Below, piece after piece: positions 1-8,791 of a stretch of 64,000 nucleotides of DNA. Below the pieces are notes generated by a model, which worked only from the letters and a program-made list of their open reading frames with translations, ran no database searches and was not told where the DNA came from. Position numbers and translations under genes: made by a program. The DNA lies in the NCBI GenBank assembly GCA_963827785.1, contig CAWHCT010000008.1:146712-210711 (forward strand). The letters are read 5' to 3'. This stretch comes from Site-B1 sp963827785. Its GTDB lineage: Bacteria > Bacteroidota > Bacteroidia > Flavobacteriales > Flavobacteriaceae. Positions within the stretch are counted from its first letter, which is position 1, and every line of letters starts with the position of its first letter.

Positions 1-360
1 TTTGGCTTTACAACTATAAATGATGGCATTAAAGTTCATAAAAAAAATTGTCCAAACGCATTGAGTTTGCAATCCAATTATGCCTACAGAATCATGCCTG
101 CTAAATGGATTGACTCTACACAACAAGAATATATAGCAGAATTACGCCTAACAGGAATAGATAATTTAGGTCTTATAAATGATATTACCAAGGTTATATC
201 TTCCAACATGCATGTGAATATGAAGAGTATTAGTTTTGATACCAATGGCGGTCTCTTTAATGGTAAAATTAAGGTTGTTGTTAAAAACAATACTGTTGTT
301 GATAAACTAATGCAAAATCTTAAAAAAATTAATGGTATCGAGAAAGTTACTAGAGTTTAA
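1..360 (+). CDS. RelA/SpoT-family (p)ppGpp synthetase/hydrolase, C-terminal fragment
   Basis: The reading frame is open from the first base, so this is the 3' end of a larger gene cut by the window edge. About 119 residues are present. The HKKNCPNA motif at residues 13-20 is the conserved segment of long Rel/SpoT proteins that lies just before the C-terminal ACT domain. Residues ~45-119 look like that ACT domain (GIDNLGLINDITKVIS and a final beta strand). Such proteins make and degrade the stringent-response alarmone (p)ppGpp, and the C-terminal part senses ribosome or amino-acid status. The catalytic half lies outside the window, so I cannot say whether both activities are kept. A Rel gene followed by fur and purA fits a flavobacterial gene order. 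Confidence 0.88.
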   Translation, partial: FGFTTINDGIKVHKKNCPNALSLQSNYAYRIMPAKWIDSTQQEYIAELRLTGIDNLGLINDITKVISSNMHVNMKSISFDTNGGLFNGKIKVVVKNNTVVDKLMQNLKKINGIEKVTRV

Positions 361-382
361 TACCATAAATTTGTTATAGATT

Positions 383-832
383 ATGAGTGTAAAAACAGAT
401 AGTAGAAATCAGGATATTGTAAAGGATGTTTTTACAAAGTTTTTGGAAGAAAACGGACATAGAAAAACACCGGAACGTTATGCTATTCTTCAGGAAATAT
501 ATGATAATGATGACCATTTCGATATTGAATCCTTGTACATAAGCATGAAGAATAAAAAATATCGTGTAAGCAGGGCTACATTATACAACACTATTGAATT
601 GTTACTTGAATGTGGATTGGTTAGAAAGCACCAATTTGGTCAAAACCAAGCCCAATACGAAAAATCATATTTCGACAAACAGCATGACCATGTCATATTG
701 ACAGATTCAGGGGAAGTTATAGAATTTTGCGACCCAAGAATTGAGTCTATTAAAAATACTCTGGAAGAAGTTTTCAACATTGAGATCAAGACACACTCAC
801 TCTACTTTTACGGAAACAAAAAAACTAATTAA
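383..832 (+). CDS. fur: Fur-family transcriptional regulator
   Basis: 149 residues, the normal size for the Fur family of metal-responsive repressors. The N-terminal winged helix-turn-helix is at residues ~25-82 (RKTPERYAIL, then RVSRATLYNTIELLLECGLV). The C-terminal metal and dimerisation domain holds an HDH motif at 101-103. The usual CxxC structural-zinc pairs are absent: the only cysteines are C77 and C116. It therefore probably uses only the His/Glu metal sites. It starts 22 nt after the rel gene and 14 nt before purA, so co-transcription is likely. Whether it senses iron, zinc or peroxide cannot be told from sequence; plain Fur is the best guess. Confidence 0.88.
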   Translation: MSVKTDSRNQDIVKDVFTKFLEENGHRKTPERYAILQEIYDNDDHFDIESLYISMKNKKYRVSRATLYNTIELLLECGLVRKHQFGQNQAQYEKSYFDKQHDHVILTDSGEVIEFCDPRIESIKNTLEEVFNIEIKTHSLYFYGNKKTN

Positions 833-846
833 CTTATTTATTAGCA

Positions 847-2119
847 ATGGCAGTAGATTTACTACTAGGATTACAATGGGGAGATGAAGGCAAAGGAAAA
901 ATTGTCGATGTATTGACCTCAAATTACGATATTATTGCACGATTTCAAGGCGGGCCAAATGCAGGTCATACTCTGGTATTTAATGGCCAAAAACACGTGC
1001 TTCACACTATTCCTTCTGGCATATTTCACAAGAAAGCTCAGAATATTGTTGGAAACGGTGTAGTCATTGATCCTGTGATTTTTAAAAAAGAATTAGAAAA
1101 ACTGGAGGAAAATGGCATTGACTACAAACCAAAACTATTCATTTCCAGAAAAGCACATTTAATATTACCAACTCACCGGTTACTGGATGCCGCTAGTGAA
1201 GCATCAAAAGGAAAGGCTAAAATTGGTTCAACACTTAAAAGGTATAGGACCAACATACATGGATAAAACAGGTCGAAACGGAATAAGAATTGGTGATATA
1301 GAATTGAGTCATTGGAAAGATAAATATCGTGCCTTAGCCAATAAACATGAATCTATGATCAGTTTTTATAATGTGGACGTACAATATGATCTGGCCGAAC
1401 TCGAAGAAGAGTTCTTTGAAGCCGTTGACTTATTAAAAACTCTGACTTTCATTGATTCAGAAGAATTCATTCACCAGGCTTTAAAATCAGGGAAAACAAT
1501 TCTTGCCGAAGGTGCTCAAGGCTCCTTGTTAGACATTGACTTCGGAACCTATCCATATGTGACATCAAGCAATACCACAGCAGCTGGAGCTTGTACAGGT
1601 TTAGGAGTAGCTCCAACTAAAATTGGTGATGTGTTCGGTATATTTAAAGCATATACCACTCGTGTGGGCTCAGGACCATTCCCAACGGAATTATTTGATG
1701 AGGATGGAGCAACAATAAGCCGTGTGGGCAATGAATTTGGTGCTACAACAGGAAGACCAAGACGTTGTGGTTGGCTGGATCTTGTGGCACTACGATATGC
1801 ATGTCAGGTAAATGGAGTTACACAATTGATGATGATGAAAGGTGATGTACTATCAGGATTTAAAAAAATTAAGGTCTGTACATCTTATAAATTTAAAGGA
1901 AAGGAAATTTCACATTTACCTTATAATATTGAACCTGAAAATGTAAAACCTATTTATACAGAATTTGACGGATGGAAAGCCGATCTTACTAAAATGACAA
2001 ATTCTTCTGAGTTACCGGAGGCACTTAAAAAATATATCAAATTTATTGAAGGTGAACTTGACATACCTATAAAAATAGTATCGGTTGGACCTGATAGAAA
2101 GCAAACTATTTTTACATAA
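847..2119 (+). CDS. purA: Adenylosuccinate synthetase, broken by one frameshift
   Basis: Adenylosuccinate synthetase makes adenylosuccinate from IMP, aspartate and GTP, the first committed step to AMP. The signature QWGDEGKGKIVD is at residues ~10-21, followed by GPNAGHT, DKTGRNGIRIGD, TTRVGSGPFPTEL and TTGRPRRCGWLD, so the whole protein (about 423 aa, normal length) is encoded. The frame breaks at about 1237-1241: an AAAA run where AAA would give STLKGIGPTYMDK. Read literally, the first part stops at 1266. A +1 insertion in a homopolymer of a core gene with otherwise perfect motifs suggests a consensus error rather than a pseudogene. A strong terminator follows. Confidence 0.93.
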
Positions 2120-2140
2120 AACTTTCAAAAAAACTACATA

Positions 2141-2179
2141 AACCCCTGTTAAATTTTTATTTTGACAGGGGTTATTTTT
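2141..2179 (+). terminator. Rho-independent terminator after purA
   Basis: A 9-bp perfect stem pairs AACCCCTGT (2141-2149) with ACAGGGGTT (2165-2173) around an AT-rich loop. It is followed by a T run. It lies 21 nt after the purA stop and would end the rel-fur-purA unit. Confidence 0.85.
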
Positions 2180-2256
2180 GAAAAGTATTTAAACATTCAA
2201 TCTATTCATAAAAATATCTTAAGGGGTAATTAAACGATTATTTTATCGTTATTTTT

Positions 2257-4080
2257 GTGGACAAACTTAGAGATATTTTGAAATTAATTAAACCCATACT
2301 TTTAGTCCTGTTATTATTTATTAATTATAGCAATGCACAAACTCAGGACCGAAAAAGGATCCAAATCGAATATTCAGGTTTCCTTGACAAGGATAAGGAC
2401 AATTACCCGGGAGCGACGATCTTGACCAGAGACGATTCACAACAAGTTCATATAGTTCATGAAGGTGTGAATATGTGGTGCGATAAAGCAATTCATTTTG
2501 GAGAGGAAGATTTCATAGAAGCCTATGGTAACGTCAAATTAATACAAGGTGATTCCATAAATATGAGCAGCAAATATGCTGAATACAGTGGTAAAAGTAA
2601 ACTTGCATTTGCAAGTGGCGATGTCATCCTGAAAGAACCTAGTTCTACTTTAACCACAGATACTCTTTATTTTGACAGGGTTAAACAGCAGGCATATTAC
2701 AGGAGCAAAGGAAAAGTAGTTCGCGACACGTCTGGTACTATAACCAGCCAAATTGGTAGATATTATATGGATACCAAAAAGTATCAATTTGTAAAAGATG
2801 TGGTTTTAGTGAATCCGGATTACACAATTAATACTAACAGGTTGGATTTTTATACTGAATCGGGACATGCTTTTTTATATGGACCTACAACTATAGATAG
2901 TAAGGAAAGTAAAATTTATTGTGAAAAAGGATTTTACAATACTAAGAATGATACCGGATATTTTGTTAAAAGGTCAAGAATTGATTATGATAACCGGATT
3001 TTTGAAGGTGACAGTATGTACTTTGACAGAAACAGAAGTTTTGCATCGGCAAGTAACAATATCAAAGTGACTGATACTGTAAATAACAGTATCATTAAGG
3101 GACATTATGCAGAAGTATTCAGAGAAAAAGATTCTGTATTTATCACAAAACGCGCATTAGCAATATCCGTTCAAGACAGAGATTCCTTATACATCCATGG
3201 TGATACCTTGATGGTCACAGGTAAACCTGAAAAAAGAATAACTCGTGCTTTCAAAAACGTAAAAATGTACAAATCAGATATGAGTGGTAAAGCAGACTCC
3301 ATACATATAGACCATGAATCAGGACTGACTAAACTCATCAATATATCTCAACTAACAGATGCTTTTGCAAAAAAGAAGCAACCAATTCTGTGGAACTTCA
3401 CCAATCAAATGACAGGTGACACCATTCACATAAAATCAAATACTGAAACTGAAAAGTTAGATTCTCTAATTGTTTTTAATAATGCATTTTTGGTTAGCAG
3501 GGATACCTTGGATGCAGGATACAATCAGATTTCAGGACAGCGATTAATAGGATTGTTCAATGAAGAAAATAAATTGTATAATGTTGATATTATTAAGAAT
3601 TCAGAAGTCATATATTTTGCAAGAAATAGTGAAAATGAATTGATAGGAATCAATAAATCCAAATCCAGTGATATCAATATCAAAATAACTGGCAAAACAA
3701 TTGATGAGATCAGACTGCTAAAACAAATTGATGGAGACCTTTATCCGGAATCCAAATTTCCTGAAAATGCAAGATTATTAAGAGGATTCAATTGGAGAGA
3801 AGATGAACGACCAAAGAATGTAGAGGATTTATTCAAAGATGATCCAACGTTTGTCTTACCGGTTATTAAAGGCATTGAGGATCCTCTTGAAGAAGTAGAT
3901 TTTTTTGATAATAAAATGATAGACCGCATTGAGAACTCTCAAAAGGAAGAGAATAAAAATGAAGGAAAAGAAAACAAAGCGGCTAGACAATTGCCTCCAG
4001 ATGTCCTAGAACGTATTAGGATAAATGATTCAATAAAGAAAAGCTCTCTATTGAAGAAACCATTTAGAAATCCAAAATAA
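2257..4080 (+). CDS. OstA-like (LptA-type) LPS transport protein
   Basis: 607 residues with a cleavable signal peptide (hydrophobic stretch ending ...INYSNAQ). The body is made of repeated short beta strands typical of the OstA/LptA jelly-roll fold, for example DSINMSSKYAEYSGKSKLA and SGDVILKE, repeated to about residue 480. The C-terminus is charged and Lys/Glu-rich. Proteins of this type bridge the periplasm and move LPS to the outer membrane; Bacteroidota homologues are much longer than E. coli LptA. The start is uncertain. GTG at 2257 is in frame, but TTG at 2278 gives a tighter signal peptide, and a -7-like element at 2250-2257 would place the transcript start after the GTG. The next gene begins 5 nt downstream. 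Confidence 0.82.
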   Translation: MDKLRDILKLIKPILLVLLLFINYSNAQTQDRKRIQIEYSGFLDKDKDNYPGATILTRDDSQQVHIVHEGVNMWCDKAIHFGEEDFIEAYGNVKLIQGDSINMSSKYAEYSGKSKLAFASGDVILKEPSSTLTTDTLYFDRVKQQAYYRSKGKVVRDTSGTITSQIGRYYMDTKKYQFVKDVVLVNPDYTINTNRLDFYTESGHAFLYGPTTIDSKESKIYCEKGFYNTKNDTGYFVKRSRIDYDNRIFEGDSMYFDRNRSFASASNNIKVTDTVNNSIIKGHYAEVFREKDSVFITKRALAISVQDRDSLYIHGDTLMVTGKPEKRITRAFKNVKMYKSDMSGKADSIHIDHESGLTKLINISQLTDAFAKKKQPILWNFTNQMTGDTIHIKSNTETEKLDSLIVFNNAFLVSRDTLDAGYNQISGQRLIGLFNEENKLYNVDIIKNSEVIYFARNSENELIGINKSKSSDINIKITGKTIDEIRLLKQIDGDLYPESKFPENARLLRGFNWREDERPKNVEDLFKDDPTFVLPVIKGIEDPLEEVDFFDNKMIDRIENSQKEENKNEGKENKAARQLPPDVLERIRINDSIKKSSLLKKPFRNPK

Positions 4081-4085
4081 TTTTC

Positions 4086-5267
4086 ATGCAATCTGATTTC
4101 TTTAAATATCAAGCACAAACAACTACGCATCCGTTAGCAATGGAAATTTCGCATGCTGAAGGGAGTTATATTTATGACATCAATAATAAAGCCTATTTGG
4201 ATTTTGTGGCTGGTGTGTCTGCATGCAGCCTGGGACATAGACATCCTAAAGTGGTGACTGCTATTAAGGACCAATTAGATAAATATATGCATGTCATGGT
4301 TTATGGTGAATACATTCAGGAACCAGCTGTGGAACTCACTAAATATTTAGCAAAACATTTACCACAACCTCTCCAAAAAACCTACTTGACCAATTCCGGT
4401 ACTGAAGCTATAGAAGGGGCATTAAAATTAGCTAAGATTGCAACAGGAAGATTTGAAATAATTGCTGCAAACAAGGCCTATCATGGTAACACCATGGGAT
4501 CAATGAGTGTCATGGGTTTTGAAGAACGTAAACAACCCTTTAGACCCTTAGTTCCCGGAACCAGATTCATCGACTTTAACAATGAATTCCAAATAAAACA
4601 AATAACTTCTAAAACTGCTGCAGTTATTTTAGAGACCATTCAAGGAGGTGCTGGTTTTATTCTACCAAAAAATGATTACCTAAAAAAAGTGAGAGAACGC
4701 TGTGATAAAGTTGGAGCGCTTTTAATTCTGGATGAGATACAACCCGGAATTGGTAGAACCGGAAAACTATTCGGGTTTGAGCATTTTAATTGTGTTCCGG
4801 ACATTCTTGTTTTAGGAAAAGGACTTGGAGGCGGACTCCCAATTGGAGCTTTTACAGCATCAGGTGAATTAATGGATCTTCTTAGCGATAATCCAAAACT
4901 TGGTCATATTACTACTTTTGGTGGAAACCCCATTATTGCGGCTTCAGCCTTAGCAACTATTAGGGAAATTGTAGAAACTGATATCATTGAGCAAACTCTG
5001 GAAAAGGAAAAAATAATCAGGGAACATCTAAAGCATCCATTAATTACTGAAATTAGAGGTAAAGGATTAATGCTAGCAGCTTTCACACCTTCAAAAGATA
5101 TAACCAATCAGGTTGTTTTGCAATGTCAGGATAAGGGACTTATATTATTCTGGTTACTTTTTGAACCTCATGCCATCAGAATTACTCCACCTCTAACCAT
5201 CAGTAAGGAAGAATTGATCGTAGGATGTGACATAATTCTGGAAGTTTTAAATGGTTTAGAAGTTTAA
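4086..5267 (+). CDS. Class III PLP-dependent aminotransferase (acetylornithine/ornithine aminotransferase type)
   Basis: 393 residues, fold type I, class III. The segment ILDEIQPGIGRTGKLFGFEH carries the aspartate that binds the pyridine nitrogen. The Schiff-base lysine is K245 in DILVLGKGLGGGLPIGAF. NSGTEAIEGALKLAK is the cofactor phosphate-binding region. The family includes ArgD, ornithine and GABA aminotransferases and others. The neighbours (OstA, TPR protein) are not amino-acid biosynthesis genes, so I do not assign a substrate. It follows the OstA-like gene by 5 nt and is probably co-transcribed with it. Confidence 0.9.
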   Translation: MQSDFFKYQAQTTTHPLAMEISHAEGSYIYDINNKAYLDFVAGVSACSLGHRHPKVVTAIKDQLDKYMHVMVYGEYIQEPAVELTKYLAKHLPQPLQKTYLTNSGTEAIEGALKLAKIATGRFEIIAANKAYHGNTMGSMSVMGFEERKQPFRPLVPGTRFIDFNNEFQIKQITSKTAAVILETIQGGAGFILPKNDYLKKVRERCDKVGALLILDEIQPGIGRTGKLFGFEHFNCVPDILVLGKGLGGGLPIGAFTASGELMDLLSDNPKLGHITTFGGNPIIAASALATIREIVETDIIEQTLEKEKIIREHLKHPLITEIRGKGLMLAAFTPSKDITNQVVLQCQDKGLILFWLLFEPHAIRITPPLTISKEELIVGCDIILEVLNGLEV

Positions 5268-5358
5268 TTAACACTCTAAGTGTTTAGCTAACAGGTAATT
5301 TCTATGTTGATTACTTTGTTAAAAACATTTAGCCCATAACACCTATTCTAGCTTGAAG

Positions 5359-5376
5359 TGTACTAATTTTAGTACA
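5359..5376. promoter_or_regulatory. 18-bp inverted repeat upstream of the TPR gene, possible operator
   Basis: TGTACTAA (5359-5366) and TTAGTACA (5369-5376) form perfect 8-nt arms around TT. The repeat lies ~11-18 nt upstream of a near-consensus -7 element (TTAATTTG, 5387-5394) and 22 nt before the chosen start of the TPR gene. Its position suits a repressor or activator site, but no cognate regulator is evident. It lacks the T run of a terminator. Confidence 0.35.
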
Positions 5377-5397
5377 TCTAGAATAATTAATTTGCCC

Positions 5398-6804
5398 ATG
5401 GAGTTTAGTCAAAACGACGACAACAACAATAACGTTTCCCTTTCCAAATTTGAATCAATGCTTAAAACAAACAACGTTTTGTTTTTTGATTCAGAAGAGT
5501 TCGAAGACATCATCCACCACTATTTAGAAAAAGGAAAAATATCCTTGGCTAAAAAGGCAATTAAATTAGGTTTAGAGCAACATCCTGCCTCAACAACCCT
5601 GAAACTTTTCAAGATTGAAGTTTATATTTTTGAGAACAATCTGATTCTGGCAGATGAATTGCTAAATGAGCTTTACGATCTGGAACCTATGAATGAAGAG
5701 ATCTATATTCAAAAAGCCAACATTCTTTCCAAGCAGGATAAACATGATGAAGCTATTAGAGTCTTAAAATCTGCTTTGGATTTGACTGATGACCCTTCTG
5801 ATCTTTATTCTTTGATTGGTATGGAATATCTCTTTCTGGATCAATTTGAAAATGCCAAATTGAATTTTATGGAATGCCTGGAAAATGACGATCGTGATTA
5901 TTCGGCATTATACAACGTTATTTATTGCTTTGATTTTTTGAATCAAAATGAGGAAGCCATAGAATTTTTAAATTCATTTTTGGATAATAACCCCTATTGT
6001 GAAGTTGCTTGGCATCAATTGGGTAAACAGTATTTCGCATTAAAGGAGTATGATAAAGCTTTATCATCTTTTGATTTTGCCATAATATCAGATGATACAT
6101 TTCTAGGCGCCTATATGGAAAAAGGGAAAGTTCTGGAAAAAATGAAAAAGTACAATGAAGCAATAGAAAATTATAACATTACTCTGTCTATTGATGATCC
6201 TACTTCATTTGCTCTATTGAGAATCGGGAATTGTTATGAAAAATTAGGTAATAGTGATCTTGCTGTTCAGTTTTACTATAAGACAGTTCATGAAGATCCA
6301 TTACTTGATAAAGGCTGGATTGCAATAACCAAATTCTACAATAAGAATCATAATTATCAAAAGGCTTTATACTATATCAATAAAGCTATAAATATTGACA
6401 GTGAGAATGCTGTTTATTGGAAATTGTATGCTCAAATAAACCAACGGTTAAAATTCTTTGAGGAATCTGAACGAGGATATAAAAAGACCTTGGAACTAGG
6501 AAATTATGAACTTGAAACTTGGCTATCTAGATCTGATGTTCTGATTTTACTGGGAGAATACGAAGCTTCAATATATAATTTGACTCAAGCCGCCGAATTT
6601 TATCCTGAACATGCTGAAATTGAATACAGATTGGCCGGATTATATTATAAGACCAATGAAACGGATAAAGGGTACTATCATATTAAAAATGCATTGAGTT
6701 ATGATAATGACTATAGCTTTATTCTTGAAGAATTATTCCCCAGGGTCTACCAAAGAAAATCAATTCAAAATATTATTTTAAATTACAAAAACGCTTCAAA
6801 GTAA
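5398..6804 (+). CDS. Tetratricopeptide repeat protein
   Basis: 468 residues from ATG 5398 (MEFSQNDD). An in-frame TTG at 5353 was rejected because it lies upstream of the likely promoter and inside the region with the inverted repeat. The protein is made of TPR helix pairs from about residue 25 to the end, e.g. AWHQLGKQYFALKEYDKALS and LLRIGNCYEKLGNSDLAVQF. There is no signal peptide or membrane segment, so it is probably a cytoplasmic scaffold. TPR proteins mediate protein-protein contacts; the partner is unknown. The next gene, for a membrane DUF368 protein, begins 37 nt later. Confidence 0.88.
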   Translation: MEFSQNDDNNNNVSLSKFESMLKTNNVLFFDSEEFEDIIHHYLEKGKISLAKKAIKLGLEQHPASTTLKLFKIEVYIFENNLILADELLNELYDLEPMNEEIYIQKANILSKQDKHDEAIRVLKSALDLTDDPSDLYSLIGMEYLFLDQFENAKLNFMECLENDDRDYSALYNVIYCFDFLNQNEEAIEFLNSFLDNNPYCEVAWHQLGKQYFALKEYDKALSSFDFAIISDDTFLGAYMEKGKVLEKMKKYNEAIENYNITLSIDDPTSFALLRIGNCYEKLGNSDLAVQFYYKTVHEDPLLDKGWIAITKFYNKNHNYQKALYYINKAINIDSENAVYWKLYAQINQRLKFFEESERGYKKTLELGNYELETWLSRSDVLILLGEYEASIYNLTQAAEFYPEHAEIEYRLAGLYYKTNETDKGYYHIKNALSYDNDYSFILEELFPRVYQRKSIQNIILNYKNASK

Positions 6805-6841
6805 AATTACATACCTTTGGTTTTCCTAAAACCAAAAAAAA

Positions 6842-7765
6842 ATGCAAAGACGATTAATTGACTATGTAATAATTTCGTTAAAAGGTATGGCAATGGGCGC
6901 TGCTGATGTGGTTCCAGGAGTTTCCGGGGGAACAATTGCTTTCATTTCAGGAATCTATGAAGAGTTAATTACTTCAATAAATAATGTGAATTTATCCTTG
7001 GTCAATACCTTTTTTAAAGAAGGGTTTTTTGCGGGATGGAAAAAACTGAATGGCAGTTTTCTTCTTTCCCTAGTAATTGGTATTGCCATAAGTGTTTTAT
7101 CCTTAGTGAAAAGCATCAGATGGCTTTTGGAACATGAACCCATTTTACTTTGGTCATTCTTTTTTGGTTTGGTAATTGCCAGTATTTTCTTTGTTGGAAA
7201 ACAAATAACTAAATGGACTTTGGTAACGGTCCTAGGTTTTATTGCTGGAAGTTTTTTAGCCTATTATATCACAACTTTGCCACCATTAGGAACGAATAGC
7301 TCTACTTGGTTTTTATTTGCTTCCGGGGCATTGGCAATTTGCGCAATGATCTTACCTGGTATTTCCGGGGCATTTATCCTAGTCCTTCTGGGGGCTTATA
7401 AACCCGTTATCAATGCGATTGATAATAAAGATTTTAAGACTATAATAATCCTTGGTGCTGGAGCAATTATAGGATTATTGTCCTTTTCAAAATTATTGAA
7501 ATGGCTTTTCAAGAATTATCACAACCTCACTCTGGCAATTCTTACTGGTTTCATCTTTGGATCTCTCAACAAAATATGGCCCTGGAAAAAAGTATTGACT
7601 TGGAGATTGAATTCACATAATGAAAGAATTCCATTGTTAGAGCAAAGCATCTCCCCTTTTTCTTACGAAGGTGACAATCAATTGACCTTTGCAATAGCAT
7701 TAATGGTTATAGGTTTTTTAACTATTTTTATTCTTGAAAAATTAGGTAACGCTAAAACGCAATAA
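6842..7765 (+). CDS. DUF368 membrane protein, PopT-type undecaprenyl-phosphate translocase (copy 1)
   Basis: 307 residues, polytopic membrane protein with about eight hydrophobic segments. The family repeats are clear: GAADVVPGVSGGTIAFISGIYEELI near the N-terminus and a related inverted half AMILPGISGAFILVLLGAY at ~180. DUF368 proteins (PopT) have been shown in other bacteria to recycle undecaprenyl phosphate, the lipid carrier for cell-wall and O-antigen synthesis, across the inner membrane. That function is inferred here from family membership. A second, divergent copy follows 6 nt downstream, so the two are surely co-transcribed, with aroE behind. Confidence 0.87.
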   Translation: MQRRLIDYVIISLKGMAMGAADVVPGVSGGTIAFISGIYEELITSINNVNLSLVNTFFKEGFFAGWKKLNGSFLLSLVIGIAISVLSLVKSIRWLLEHEPILLWSFFFGLVIASIFFVGKQITKWTLVTVLGFIAGSFLAYYITTLPPLGTNSSTWFLFASGALAICAMILPGISGAFILVLLGAYKPVINAIDNKDFKTIIILGAGAIIGLLSFSKLLKWLFKNYHNLTLAILTGFIFGSLNKIWPWKKVLTWRLNSHNERIPLLEQSISPFSYEGDNQLTFAIALMVIGFLTIFILEKLGNAKTQ

Positions 7766-7771
7766 TATTCA

Positions 7772-8791
7772 ATGCAGAATACCAGAACACTTTTTGATAA
7801 GATCTTTTTGGTTATTAAAGGTCTTGCAATGGGAGCAGCCAATAAAGTTCCAGGCGTCTCGGGAGGTTTGGTAGCTTTTGTGGCCGGTTTTTACGAAGAA
7901 TTTATCTATTCCCTTCAAAAGGTCAATACTAAAGCATTCAAATTGCTTATCAATGGAAGGTTCAAAAGTTTCTTTCGTTATATAAATGGTCGATTTCTGG
8001 GGCTTTTGATGCTGGGAATGGTTGTCAGCTATTTTAGTGTCTCAAAAATCCTGGATTATCTGCTTGAAAATTATGAGTTGTATGTGTGGTGTGTGTTTTT
8101 TGGAATGATCATTGGTTCCGTTTATTATATAAGTAAAGACTTCAAAGATTGGAATTTAAAAACCTATGTTGCACTGTTAACAGGCATTGCAGTTGGAGTT
8201 GGAATTAGTTTTTTGGATCCTGCAAAGGAGAATGACAATTTATGGTTTGTCTTTTTTTGCGGTATTATTAGTGTTTCAGGCATGACACTTCCCGGTTTTT
8301 CGGGTTCTTTTATTCTCATTCTATTAGGTAATTATGTACTCCTATTGGTAGATTCAGTTAACTCTTTATTTGATACGTTTTATGAGCTAATTAGAGGAGA
8401 TTTCAGTTTTATTAATAATACAGCACGAATCCGAATGCTAAAAGTATTAGGCGTGTTTACATTAGGCTCTATAACTGGCCTAGTCTCCTTTTCACATATT
8501 TTAAGTTATGTACTAAAACATTATAAAAGCATCACCATTTCGCTGCTTACGGGTTTTATAATAGGTTCACTTGGTGTGGTTTGGCCATGGAAAAAAACGA
8601 TCTACAAAACGGCTGAAGACGGAACATTCCTATTGGACTCCGTAGGAAAAAAAATAGTAGAAAATTATCAGCGTTTTTTTCCGGAGATCAATGGCTATAC
8701 TTATATAGGCACTATGTTCATAATTCTAGGCTTTGTAATTGTCCTGCTTTTGGAATGGTATGGACAGAAAACCATTAAAGAAAATGCGTAA
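7772..8791 (+). CDS. DUF368 membrane protein, PopT-type undecaprenyl-phosphate translocase (copy 2)
   Basis: 339 residues, paralogue of the preceding gene. It shares GAANKVPGVSGGLVAFVAGFYEE near the N-terminus and GMTLPGFSGSFILILLGNY in the middle, and both copies have an LTGFIxGSLxxxWPWKK motif near the C-terminus. The copies differ widely outside these motifs, so the duplication is old. The expected role is flipping undecaprenyl phosphate back across the inner membrane; two copies might form a heteromer or serve different conditions. Its last 8 nt overlap the aroE start (ATGCGTAA), which indicates translational coupling. Confidence 0.87.
   Translation: MQNTRTLFDKIFLVIKGLAMGAANKVPGVSGGLVAFVAGFYEEFIYSLQKVNTKAFKLLINGRFKSFFRYINGRFLGLLMLGMVVSYFSVSKILDYLLENYELYVWCVFFGMIIGSVYYISKDFKDWNLKTYVALLTGIAVGVGISFLDPAKENDNLWFVFFCGIISVSGMTLPGFSGSFILILLGNYVLLLVDSVNSLFDTFYELIRGDFSFINNTARIRMLKVLGVFTLGSITGLVSFSHILSYVLKHYKSITISLLTGFIIGSLGVVWPWKKTIYKTAEDGTFLLDSVGKKIVENYQRFFPEINGYTYIGTMFIILGFVIVLLLEWYGQKTIKENA

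Noticed and set aside
1232..1246. Programmed frameshift in purA
   Set aside because: PurA is not known to use frameshifting, and the same kind of homopolymer indel occurs in unrelated genes in the window.
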